Positions 39,001-49,660 of a stretch of DNA of 64,000 nt are shown piece after piece (the first letter of the stretch is position 1; each line of letters opens with the position of its first letter). The stretch is from Castor canadensis. Its lineage: Eukaryota > Chordata > Mammalia > Rodentia > Castoridae. Position numbers and translations under genes: made by a program. The stretch is taken from the NCBI RefSeq assembly GCF_047511655.1, contig NC_133401.1, positions 42,985,570 through 43,049,569 on the forward strand, given 5' to 3'. A model generated the notes under the pieces. That model had not been told where the DNA came from. It made no database searches and saw only the letters and a list, made by a program, of their open reading frames with translations.

Positions 39001-39014
39001 ACGCCCCCTGCTGC
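39001..39014 (-). promoter_or_regulatory. CTCF-like motif near an exon, minus orientation
   Basis: The minus strand reads GCAGCAGGGGGCGT, with the strong CTCF core AGCAGGGGGCG; 12 of 14 consensus positions match. It sits 118-131 bp beyond the donor of the exon at 39132, upstream of the mutually exclusive exons in the transcript. Confidence 0.4.
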
Positions 39015-39062
39015 TCCGTCTACCCACTGGGCCAGGAGTGGTCCCCAGGAATCCCAGCCTTA

Positions 39063-39260
<198 letters not shown>

Positions 39261-40255
39261 TCAGAAAATGGGCTGTGCAGCAGGGGCCACAAAAAAAGCC
39301 TGTTAGAGGCTTTTCTAACAGGGAGGCCACTGCAGGCCTCACCAATGACACTGGTGAGAACCCAGAAAATGAAATCACAACCCTGGGCATTTCTCACAGT
39401 AGAGGCTGCTGACTTATTGTGCCGGCCAAGAATTCCTTGAAGAGTATTAAAGTGTACATTTTTTATTGCTTTATAATCTTAAAAAAGGCTAAAGGTAAAA
39501 CTTCATTTACCGTGATAATTTACAATAGAACCATTTTCATTAATTCAGACCAAGTAAATGTCTCTTCATTCAGCGTCTTCAAGTGTCTTTCCTTTCTAGA
39601 CATTTGCACACCACTCAAGCTTAAGAAGAAAATAAACTGTTTTAGCTCACTAGTTCTTAAAAAGCCAAACAAGCAGACCAAGGACTGCAACCCTCCAGCC
39701 TTTCCCACCCTAAAAGGGAGGCCCTCTTCAGATTTCCTGCATAAAGCCAGCAGAGGAGGAGGATGCATGCAGTGCTGTCGCCGTGCCCACCCCACAATGG
39801 CACACTCTTGAGCCTCTTCCCAGTTTCATTTAGACTGAAGTATGTGTGTCCCAGAGTTCCTTGAGGGCCTTCTAAGAGACACACGGCCCAGATCCTTAGC
39901 TTCCTTAGACCTCCACCTGCACCTGAGCTGCCCTAAGAAGGATCTACACCTAAGGCTAAGGTGAAACCTGGATTCCCTTCATAACCACCCTCCTACCACT
40001 GCCCAAAAAGTGCCAGTAGTGTGCGCACCCTGGGGGTAGGTACACATGTTTTTTTGCAGACTTCTGCTAAGGATGAAGCCTGTAATAGAGGTAGATATCT
40101 AGTTCTTTGAGGACTTCCTGTATTCTGCCATTGTGGAGTAAGGACAGTGGGAATGAGGGCGATTTTTGTTTAGACTTCACCTTTTCCCTTCCCCCAATTA
40201 TCAAAAAGTATATTACTCCCAAGGCGGGGCCCTGTGGGAGCAAATTAAGACTGAA

Positions 40256-40342
40256 GGGGTGGCTAGAGTGTAGCTCAGTGATAACAGCATCTGTTTAGCA
40301 TGTACAGGCTCTGGGTTTGAACCCCAGCACAAAAAAAAGGGG
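40256..40342 (+). mobile_element. ID-like SINE (tRNA-Ala-derived)
   Basis: GGCTAGAGTGTAGCTCAGTG ... GTTTAGCATGTACAGG ... GGGTTTGAACCCCAGCAC, with clear Pol III A-box and B-box positions, ends in AAAAAAAAGGGG. Its acceptor-stem ends do not pair properly, so it is a retroposon, not a tRNA gene. Confidence 0.8.
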
Positions 40343-40450
40343 TGGGAGAAAAATTACAGATGGCCATGCCTTCCAGAAGGATAAGCCTGGACAATAAACC
40401 CAGGGGAATGCCTGTGCCCTATCCATTTACCTATGCAGGATTCAGATTTA

Positions 40451-40484
40451 TTAGCATTAGTATATTAGCATTAGTATATTAGCA
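40451..40484. repeat. 14-bp tandem repeat
   Basis: Unit TTAGCATTAGTATA occurs twice in full and once in part. Confidence 0.95.
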
Positions 40485-40802
40485 GTTTTGCTTGCAGTGA
40501 AAAATAATATCTAATTTTGCTGATGGCTTTAACAATAAGGACTGTTTTGACAAACAGACTACATACCTAACACTTTCTGTAAATTAAATGAGCTAAATTT
40601 GAGCTTCAAGGTTTTAATGAATTAAATCTGAAGCCCCAAGGTTTTTATTTTTTTATCAAGAAATATGGTACTGTCAAATATATTTTATAACTATTTTGAT
40701 TTTCCTAATCAAATTCCTACTTGATATTTTCCTAATACTTTGAGTGTATCAGAGCTCATGCATGAAAGAGAAAAAGGTCTAATCAAGAATTACATGACAC
40801 TT

Positions 40803-40875
40803 AGAGGTGGAGGAGTGGGGGTGAGAGGGAGAGATGACCCAGACATTGTATGCACATATGAATAAAAGGAAAAAA
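40803..40875 (+). mobile_element. severely truncated LINE-1 3' end
   Basis: The sequence GAGGTGGAGGAGTGGGGGTG is followed by TTGTATGCACATATGAATAA and an A-rich tail. This matches the terminal G-rich tract and end of the longer L1 copy at 24225-25060. Only the last 70 or so bases are present, a typical 5'-truncated insertion. Confidence 0.75.
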
Positions 40876-42414
40876 AATAATGGGATCGATTAAAGGACAA
40901 ATTCTGCAGTACATTAAAAATCTAGATGTACTGACATGGTTTATAATCCATGCCCGCCATCACTATTCTTGTAGTTACTAAAGGAATTGAAGTTTCGAAA
41001 TAGTAAAAAAAAAAAAAAATTACATGGCAAGTCTTAATAAGCCTTTTTTGATATACTTTCCAAGAACTGAGAAAGGAAAAGGCTAAGTCAGTTGTTTTTC
41101 AGTTCCATACTTTCAACAAAACTGGAAAAATACCTACTTAACAGCTGAGGGAACACTGAAAACCAGATTGATGGAGTTTAGTTAATGGTGACATACCACT
41201 GTTAGTTGCTTAGTGGTGAACATGTGTACCATGTGGTAGTGTAGGACATTAACAAAAGAGAAACTAGGTGAGAATTACCGAAGACCTCTCTGTATAGCCT
41301 TGTAACAGTTCTGTAAAATCTATTCTAAAAATGTTTCTCACACAAATTGATGATAGATTACACAGAACTGCTGGCATATCAGAAAGTACAGATGACTGAG
41401 TAATGTTGGTAAAACAACTCATTTCATTTTCATATAATTACATGAATGAACATTTTTCCAGCTACTTGTATCAATAAATAAAAGATGCTGAAGCTTGTTT
41501 CACCTCAGAATATTTGAACTAACTGGGGGAAAAAATCTATCTCATTTCATTAGAAAATGCTCTTCCAAGAAAATTTTACTTTTCTCTAACTTATTAAAAT
41601 TTGTAATGCACTTGTTGGTTGATTAAGTGTGCATCAAGTGTGTTAACTAGCCAGTCTTGGGGAACCTATATCCTTTAATGCATTCACATAAGGTCACAAG
41701 GATTGTTTTCAAAATACATTGAAATTTACACACATTGTTTTATTGCAGCAATAACTAAAAAACTAAGCATAAAATATTATCTTGGAATGGAATTTTGTGG
41801 GGAAGTGAAAGGGAAATAAGTATAAAGGAATGTAAATTTCCAACTGTTAAAAAGAACTTTTAAAAACTTTGTATATTGAATCAGAGTATTTAGATTCTAT
41901 TGGATACATTTAAACAAGTGATGAAACTTTTTAAATGTTTGCAGCATGCCAAAAATAAAAGCAAAGCTGTCAAATATGAAATGTGTGTAATACAAAGAAA
42001 GATTTAAAAATTCTCTCAGGAGGTATGCAAGCCAAGTTTGAAAGCCACTATGTCCCCCACTGCAACAAGATGCATACAGAGTGCCCAGTAAATGGTGAGG
42101 GATGAGGTGTTTATACCAGGAGACAAGCAGGGAAGGATTCAGCGCTTTCTCACTGGGTTTTAAGAGGTGAGAAAGCCCTGTCTGATAGCATTTAGTATCT
42201 AGCAGTCAGACCTGATTTCAATGGACACAGACAGGCAATGGAACTCACCAAGCAGCCGCCCCCTGTAGAGCCAGGTTTTAGGACCTAAGCTACAATAATG
42301 CTGGTGGTTTTCAGCAGTGATCCATTAAAGCTGTTGCTCCCACTCACCCAGCAGTGGTGACTCTGTCCCATCAGAACAGGGGGTTTTGGCTAAGGAAGTG
42401 GTCCATGGACATGC

Positions 42415-42600
42415 AAGGGAAAGTATGTTTGAGCTCTGACATGCTGCACTCGAGTCCTGGCTCTGCTGCTTGACATTGGGTAAACTGTTCACTTCACTTT
42501 CCCTAAGCCTTAGATTCCTCACCTGGATAATATGACTGAGCTGAGGAAGGATTAAATGAGTGACCAGGAGAAAACAGCCAAGTGCTGAATAGAGGACAAG
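42415..42600 (+). mobile_element. MIR SINE
   Basis: GAGTCCTGGCTCTGCTGCTT, GACATTGGGTAAACTGTTCA, CTAAGCCTTAGATTCCTCAC and CTGGATAATATGACTGAG match MIR. Confidence 0.75.
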
Positions 42601-43559
42601 CAAGCCTTCCCTTCAAGGTTCTCATGGGAGGCTGGGGATGATTGCAGTCAGCATAGTTGTCCTGCAAGGAGCTACTGCATTCAAATCATTAACTGTGTCT
42701 AAGTTTTCATAAAGCTTATTGTCTGCAGTTATGTCCCTTCTTAGCTTTTTGGAATTAAAATGTCCTTTCTTTTATGAAGGAGTGATACTAGGTAGTAGAT
42801 TCTTTTCATATTCCAGCTTGGGAGGGAACACTGTGCAATCCCATCAAACTCCCAAATGATTGACTTTTTAGAATTTAATAGTTCTGCACAAACGCAAAGG
42901 TACTCATGTATTGAACATGCAAGCAGCTGTTCTGAGCAGAAAACCTGAATGTCAGAGTCAGCTTGAAGCCTTATTAAAGAAACTGTAGAACTGAATGTAC
43001 AAAAGGACCAAGGCAAAACCATCATCTCAAGTTCACCTACGCCTCATCTGTCTCCTCCACTCATGTTGGAGCAGAACTTCGTTAGAAGACCAGCAGAATT
43101 CCATCAGGATGGCAGCTCCTCAAAGGAAACAGTTCTTTTGGCCTTCCTTATCAGAACATTAATCACTTAATTTGCAGTTTAGATATTTACTCCTAAGAAA
43201 AGAGGCATGCTACCAAAAACATCTTGGGCTTTTGCCAGGCAGAGGGGTGAGCACATTTTCATGACTCAGCAGGGTGGTCTGCACGTGGGAGTGGGGTAGG
43301 TTCGGGATGCTGCAGGTTTTTCAACCAAATTGTTGGTAAAAATGATCTTAGAGATCCCCTAGAAATTATCCACTGTTTCTTAGTAAACACTCTGATGCGA
43401 CCTTAACCCTAAGGATTGGGGCATAATGCCTTCCTTGAGTCTCTGGTATTTTATTTTATGCCCTGAAAACCTTATCTTAAGGCTTTCCCCACTGCCAGTC
43501 ATGTGGTGTTCATGCTACAGAAACATTAGAGACTCCACAGGCAAATCCTGTTTCTGGAA

Positions 43560-43860
43560 GGAACCAGGCATGTTCCCACCTCAAGGCCACTTGCTGTCAT
43601 CGCTCTGCTAGGACCTCTCTGCTCTCAGGCAATTGAAGGACCTAATGCCTTACTCCACCAGATCTCTGCTCAAGTATCACTTTACAAGAGTGGCCTCACC
43701 TGACCACCTTTGTAAAGTAGCACTGCCTATGCCATCGCACTCTTTATTTCTGTCACATCCCGTGCTCTCTCCTATTCTAATGCACCTGCAGTCCTCACTG
43801 AGCAGCGACTATGTTCACTGCTGTACCTATCTGCTAAAAGCAGTACTTTGCCTATAAATA
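43560..43860 (+). mobile_element. L2 LINE 3' fragment
   Basis: Typical L2 phrases occur in order: CCTCAAGGCCACTTGCTGTC, GATCTCTGCTCAAGTATCAC, GTGGCCTCACCTGACCACCT, TTTGTAAAGTAGCACTGC and CTATGTTCACTGCTGTACCT. No intact frame; an old fossil. Confidence 0.8.
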
Positions 43861-43961
43861 CTGACAAATCAACATTTTTCCTTAAGCAGTTCACTATCAA
43901 ACACTAAAAGAATGAGGCAGCTTTTGAAATTTCCGAATGGGGCTGAAATACTCTGAGTAAC

Positions 43962-44042
43962 AGGCTTCAAGGTTACAAATACACTCACACAAGAACACAG
44001 AGGCCTTCAAGGTTACCAATACACTCACACAAGAACACAGAG
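43962..44042. repeat. 40-bp tandem duplication
   Basis: The unit starting CTTCAAGGTTACAAATACAC is repeated once 40 bases later (CTTCAAGGTTACCAATACAC), each ending CACAAGAACACAG. The two copies are nearly identical, so the duplication is recent. Confidence 0.92.
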
Positions 44043-44224
44043 ACAAGTACTGCTTATCAGAATGAATGCCAGAAGTAAAGTCCATTCCTAGAGGACTGGC
44101 TGTATGGCTGTCACCTATGATGAGGGCACCTATAGGCATCCTATGAGGTAGCACAGTGTCCCTGCAGAGACAGGTGAGAACTGTCACAGTAAAAGCAGCC
44201 CCAGCTCTGCCATGCCCAACTGTT

Positions 44225-44345
44225 CCAAGCACTTCACATGAATTCCCGTGTAAGTCTCACAACCACCCTGGGTTATACTTCCATTTTACAGACTAGGGAA
44301 GTTAAGTAGCATGCCAAGGCCACACAGCTATTCAAATACAAACTG
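44225..44345 (-). mobile_element. MIR SINE, antisense
   Basis: CTTCCATTTTACAGACTAGG, GAAGTTAAGTAGCATGCCAA and GGCCACACAGCTATTC match reverse-complement MIR. Confidence 0.75.
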
Positions 44346-44594
44346 GAAGAATTCAAATACAAAGATAGGTGGCTGACCACACCACACGGCCAAACTGACG
44401 TGATTTATATTTTTAACAAATAGGATGGAGAAGGATTTGTATATCTATGTACTTGTATACGTAGAGACTTTCTGAAAAGAAAAACTCCTGATGAGTTTTT
44501 GTAGTGTCCAAACACTTAACACATGTTACCCATGTGAAAACACAGTGTGTGCTATGTGTAGTCACTGAATTCTAAGGCTTGAATGGACTCAGTC

Positions 44595-44705
44595 ATTTTA
44601 TGGGCTAGGGGTAAACTGAGGCACAGAGAGGGAACAGACTTGCCTGAGGCCACCCAAATAGGAAGGAGGAGCTGCTAGGCACAGCCAGGGCTCTGGACTT
44701 AGCCC
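44595..44705 (-). mobile_element. MIR SINE, antisense
   Basis: GGTAAACTGAGGCACAGAGA, GGGAACAGACTTGCCTGAGG and CCACCCAAATAGG match reverse-complement MIR. Confidence 0.65.
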
Positions 44706-45879
44706 CAGAAGGGGTCTGTTGCCTTCTCTAACTGTTCCCACTGTAGCTGACTCAGCTGTCGCAACTGGAGATTTTCAAAACCTTCACATTACATAGAACT
44801 GAGGAGTAAATTATGATTTGGAATTCGAGTGTTGACATTTGAAAAATACCAACTCCCTTTCACTGCAAGTGCTTTAACATGTTACTGAGGCTTCTCTGCG
44901 TGTCTCTGGAAAGGTTATTTTCAGAACATTCCACTTAAACCTGGAGATACAGGGTTCTCCGTTGTTTCTGGGAGCTGACACCACAATTTACATTAAACAA
45001 ATGTTTTGAAAATTAGCTGTTCACGGTTCCAATTTCAGCTTTCCCCAGGGTTTTATGTTAGCCAAATACTGGTACAGTAAGCAGACAATGTGTTTTATTG
45101 TGTGGAAGAAAACCAGACCACCATCACAGACTTCCTGCTTTTGTAATCAAGGGAAACGTTGAGTGTTCGAGTGGTTATTGGCATACGGTTATTAGAAACC
45201 AAATATAGTTACTAGAGCTACACACACGCACACACAGCTTCAAGTCCAAAAAGAAAGAAAAAGAATTCCTGGTATTTGGTAAACTGGGAAGTTTAGGAAG
45301 TCATGGGCAACCTCTACTTAGGGGAAGACTAGGGCCAGAAGCAACAACATTTAGCCTCGGTTTGCTACAGACACTGGCGTTGGAGAGGAGAGATATACTC
45401 AAATATCATGGAAGAGGCTTGGGATGCAGTCAGATCAGGGCCAAGTCCAATGCATGATTCTGCCTCTGCTGGTCCCAAACACCAAGAGCCCAGGGTTCTA
45501 CTCTGAAATCAGCTAGGCCCCCAGGGGCCATTTGCAAGAAAGATGGCTTTGCTATCTTGTGTCTTTTTTAACATTTAAAAGAGCTGCAAAGGTACTTTGC
45601 CCTGCCTTTCCTCTCTGCCCCTCCTCCCAACTGCAAATGTGAGAAGCGGGAAGAGAACCTTTCAATCTGCTCATTTTCTAGTTGGCAGGAATGAATTGGG
45701 GAGCAGTTTGTGAAGTTCCTGCCTGCTGCCCCAGCCTCCTCCAGGACTCATGAACTAGGTGGAATGCAAGTGTCTGGAAATAACACACAGGCTGCTCTTC
45801 AAGACCATGTTTTCCTCTCCCAAAAGATGGAGTGATTCTGAGCCTGGGAAGGTGGGTGGCACACTGGCAAAAGGGATTT

Positions 45880-46150
45880 AGATTCCGTTTTCAGGGGAGT
45901 GTTTTTTGCAATCAAGGAGGGCATGTAAGGAAATACAGCATCTTCCACTTCAACTAAAGGTTATTGCAAAACCATGTGAATGCTTGGGGATGTTCAAACG
46001 AAGTGCCCCTTTTGTCAGCTGACAGTGGAGTCTGTGATCAAAAGACTTCTAAATTATTTGTGTCCCGCGGGAACAATCCATAGCAAGATGTGTGGGTGTA
46101 AATGGGGTTTATTAAAAGTTTGGGAAGGGAAATACAAAAGCGAGCATGGG
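45880..46150. promoter_or_regulatory. candidate intronic conserved noncoding element
   Basis: Repeat-free block with TTTTGCAATCAAGG, GTTATTGCAAAACC, GTCAGCTGACAGT, a TCF-like GATCAAAAG, CCCGCGGGAACAAT with a SOX-like core, and GTTTATTAAAAG. The motif density and CpG retention are unusual for intronic background. Function is inferred. Confidence 0.33.
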
Positions 46151-47411
46151 AGGGCCCAGGTGGAAGTTGGAGGTTGAAGGCATGTCTCTCTTAGGTGCTT
46201 TTAAAAAAAAAAAACCTATGCTAACCCATGGGAAGGGCAGAACCAGGAGATTCTCATTCAACAATCAATGATTAGGGAGGGGAATGGGTGGTTCCCAGGC
46301 CAGGTGACCCCGAGCACGGTTAATCTGAGATGTAGTATTTTTTCTATGAGTCCCAAACTATCCCTAATTCTAGTCTGCCTCACCCCAGGCTCCAAGGAAG
46401 GACCCTGTTAGCAGGCCAGGAGCATCTCAGCTTACCTGGTCATGACCCCTCAAAGTCTTTCCTGAACGGTGTCCCACTGTCCCAGCCATGTCAGAGCATC
46501 TGAGTGCATGTGAGAGAACTTTCAAAGGCCATATCATCAGATTCCACGAGCCCCTTGCAAGGACTTCTAATGAGGTCCTTCCAAGATAAAGGTCACCTTC
46601 TACCAGACATAATTTCCTCCTAGTCCACCTGGAGGCCAGAAGGAAGACCCTTCAGGCGATGCCCAAGGGCAGGGTTCACACATCAAGATTCCACTTTATT
46701 AAAGACAAAGCTTTGATAGCATGACTCTTGTGTGTTGACCCTGGAGGCTGTGACAATAGCTGATAGTCAGGGCACAGCAAGGAAAGAACAAAGAACTGTT
46801 CCAGCTGCCTTGCAGTCTCCTGCCCGAGTTCAGGCAGATGAGCTGGGTGCTGTGCCCCACACTTCGAGGGTCAGGCTTAGGATCTGCTGGCCCTTCCCAC
46901 CCAACATTTGGTCACACTAATGAGGTTTCTTCACAAAAGGACCAGCACTTAGAACTCAGCCTCAGTTCACACTAGGTCTATAAGGAATTGCCTGAATAAT
47001 ATCTCTCCCCCTCCTCTGAGGCATACATTCTAAAAGGGGAAATGGCAGAAGGAGGACATGCAGCCATGGTAACACAGCAAGAGTTCTGCTGCTGAGCATC
47101 CAGGCACATGGGCAGCCAGCCCAGCTGAGCAGGACTGGATGGTGGCTGTCCCCTGTCACAGGGAAGCTCCTCCCACAGCCAGTGCATCTCTAGGGTTGTC
47201 ACCCACCTCCCTGCAAGCCTGTTGTCCTCCAAGCTTTTCCACAGGGGTCAGTCCTCTAGTTGTATCTAGGTCTGGAGAGCCTCCTGATTGGCCACTTGTG
47301 CTGGATATGTCCCTCCCTCAAGCCCCACACCCATCAGTGGGATTGATTACAATTGCATTTGTCTGTACCTCCTCCCTGCCCCATGCTACACATCCCTGTC
47401 AGATCACATAC

Positions 47412-47609
47412 CTTGGATTTCCGGGCCCCTTTCTTTCCTCCTGCTTTCTTAGACACAGGCTTCTTCTGAGATGGAGACTTGGCCTTTTTGGCTGGGGGTG
47501 GTGTGATGATGGCTTCCAACTTTCCTTTGGATCCTCGCTTCTTTGCTAGCAACTCAGGGTGGATGTTTGGTAACACACCCCCACTGGCTATGGTGACTCC
47601 TTTTAGCAG
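47412..47609 (-). CDS. Macroh2a1: macroH2A1 exon: end of histone fold and Lys-rich linker
   Basis: Internal coding exon of 198 bp, exactly 66 codons, phase 0 at both ends. It starts LLKGVTIASGGVLPNIHPEL, the H2A-like C-terminal helix and docking domain. It then encodes the basic linker (LEAIITPPPAKKAKSPSQKK through GGKKGARKSK) that separates histone and macro domains in all macroH2A proteins. The linker is unusually rich in Lys and Pro, and is known to bind DNA and affect chromatin compaction. The acceptor ends TTCCTGCAAG and the donor is TCCAAG followed by GTATGT. The adjoining upstream intron is only 434 bp. Confidence 0.98.
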
Positions 47610-48043
47610 CTTGCAGGAAAACCAAATTAACAGATGGTGAGTCAGCCCACCCTGCTCCTGGCCTTTGAGAAGTCAGCCCTGTCCACGCATGCTTCTGCTC
47701 TTGGTTAGTACAGCTCCTGCCTCTGTGGCTTCTATAAGGAAGCTGATGGAACTCAAGCCCACTATAGGTGTCAAGTCCGCGGAGCTCCTCATTCAGATGG
47801 AATTTAGAGCATATCATTCCCCCTGGGACAGCCAAACACCTTATTTCATTCTCCTCCCCCATCCCACCCCCAATGAAGCTTTGAGGGAAAACTGCTATGG
47901 GAAGCAGAGAAGCTGCTCATAGTCCCAAATGCAGTCTATACCTTGGCTGGCCAGCCAACTATGTCCTCTCTGACAGACACCTGTCTCTTGGCCATTCTGA
48001 TTGCATGCTCAAGTGTCCGGGGACAGGTGGGAGAGTCCCATAC
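47610..48043 (-). other. Macroh2a1: short intron within the histone fold
   Basis: Intron of 434 bp with GTATGG and TGCAAG ends on the minus strand, splitting the histone fold after NDEELNQ. No repeat or motif stands out. Confidence 0.92.
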
Positions 48044-48150
48044 CTGATTGAGCTCTTCATCATTGGCCACAGCCAGCAGGATGTGCCGGGGCGTGACCCG
48101 TCCCTTCTTGTTGTCTCTTGCTGCGTTGCCAGCCAGTTCCAGTATCTCCG
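48044..48150 (-). CDS. Macroh2a1: macroH2A1 histone-fold exon
   Basis: Internal coding exon of 107 bp: CG completing a split Ala codon, then 35 codons encoding [29 protein letters not shown] and DEELNQ. This is the second half of the H2A histone fold, with the acidic-patch-type glutamates of EILEL and DEEL and the conserved PRH motif. The acceptor ends CCCCTTCAG and the donor is AATCAG followed by GTATGG. The incoming phase requires an upstream exon ending in the first base of Ala; that exon, encoding roughly the first 58 residues of the H2A-like domain, is not in this window. It is the most 5' coding exon visible. Confidence 0.98.
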
Positions 48151-48671
48151 CTGAAGGGGCAAAGAAGAGTGTATGGTCACTTCAGAGCATCAGAAAGCTG
48201 CATGTGTCACCGGTCCCCCCTATTCACAGCGCTGGGATGGCAACAGGCAGCTCCTTTAAGAAGCAGCTGCACAAGGTGGGAAACTGCAGGCTGGTCTTGC
48301 TGGTGATACTTAGGGTGGAGTTAGTCACGGAGGGTTGAAGGGCAAAGGGCGAGACCTCGGAAGCCCTGGTGGAACCATTTGCTTTGGAGATGAAGGTGCT
48401 AAGGCTGAGAGGCAGCAGTATGGCCCATGGGTACACAGCACTGTGTCTCCAGAAAGTATCACGTTTGCAGGGCTCAAGGGGATGGGGTCTGATATTATGC
48501 GGCCTTGAGAAATCCCTGCTGCTTGAATCAAAGCTGAACACCTGCACATTTGGATTTGAAAGTAGGAAGATATGACTCAACTTGCTACAAGGTCAGTGTC
48601 ATAGCTTCATAAAACAAAAGTTGGGGTACTGTAGACCTAAAACAACCAACTTCATGTCTTCGGTCTGACAG

Positions 48672-48895
48672 GAGGAGTAGGTTTAATCATCTATTGCACA
48701 GAATGGTGACTATAGTTGATAATGCATGTTTCAGAATCACTAAAAAGAATAGTTTTTAAATGTTCTCCACACCAAGAAATAGGTATATGAGGGATGGCTA
48801 CATTTAATTAGCTCGATTTACTCATACCACTATGTATATATGTATCAAAACAGTGCATCGTACTCTATAATTATTAAAATAATATAAATAAAAGA
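48672..48895 (+). mobile_element. ancient L1M-type 3' end
   Basis: The segment reading AATGGTGACTATAGTTGATA, then a FTTC-like stretch (ATGTTCTCCACACCAAGAAA), CATGTATCA-type text (ATGTATCAAAACAGTGCATC) and an A-rich end matches the well-known 3' UTR of old mammalian L1M subfamilies. No coding potential. Confidence 0.75.
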
Positions 48896-49462
48896 AAATG
48901 TGTTCTTTTAGCATTCTGTAAGTTTGTAATTTTCAAAATAAAAAGCATATGGGGGAAAAGTAAACTTGCAGCCTGGAAGTCTGACCCACAGCTGGTGCCA
49001 AATCAGTTTATTTCCCTGTCCTTTATGCCTGACTCTCACAGGACAGGAGGACAGATCTTCCACAGTGCCAGCTATGGTGGGAATTAGGAAGTACCCTAGG
49101 ACATGGTCATTCTTCTCCTTGGTGACACAATTCTCTTGGTAATCCGCCCATCTCATCCCTGACTCATTGTCTTAATGGTATGGGCAGAATGTACTGGAAT
49201 GCATCTTACACTGCCCACTTCGATGGCTCTGCCCATGCCATCACCCTGCCTATGATGGCCTTCTAAGCCAGTTTCTGAGTCCAGCCCAAGCCTGACCTTC
49301 TGCTGGTACAAAAGAATTTCTAATATTCTAGTTATGTTGTAAACACTGTATTTTTCCAGCAAAGTCAGCACTTGGGATCATCATGAAATAACTAGGGACA
49401 AAACATTAGCTATATAAAAACTGTTTGAAATTTGTAATATTACATGGTATATACATTTTCAT

Positions 49463-49602
49463 TTTTTCCTTTTCTTGAGACAGAGCCTCATTATGGCCTC
49501 AAACTCACTATGTAACCCAGGCTGGCAATGAATCCAAGATCCTCCTGCCTTAGCCTCTTAAGTGCTGGTATTACAGATAGGTACTACCATGCCTGGCTAG
49601 AA
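49463..49602 (-). mobile_element. B1-like SINE, antisense
   Basis: The plus strand reads CTTGAGACAGAGCCTCATTA ... CACTATGTAACCCAGGCTGG ... GCCTCTTAAGTGCTGGTATT ... CATGCCTGGCTAG, the reverse complement of a 7SL-derived B1 monomer with the T-rich tail at its start. Confidence 0.85.
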
Positions 49603-49640
49603 TACACATTTTTAAGTGTATTCTTAAACACTAGTGTATT

Positions 49641-49660
49641 CTGAAGTGTATACACTTCAG
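49641..49660. repeat. perfect 20-bp palindrome
   Basis: CTGAAGTGTATACACTTCAG is its own reverse complement. It lies in a stretch where AGTGTATTC-like units recur (49615-49670), just after the antisense B1-like SINE. Confidence 0.95.
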
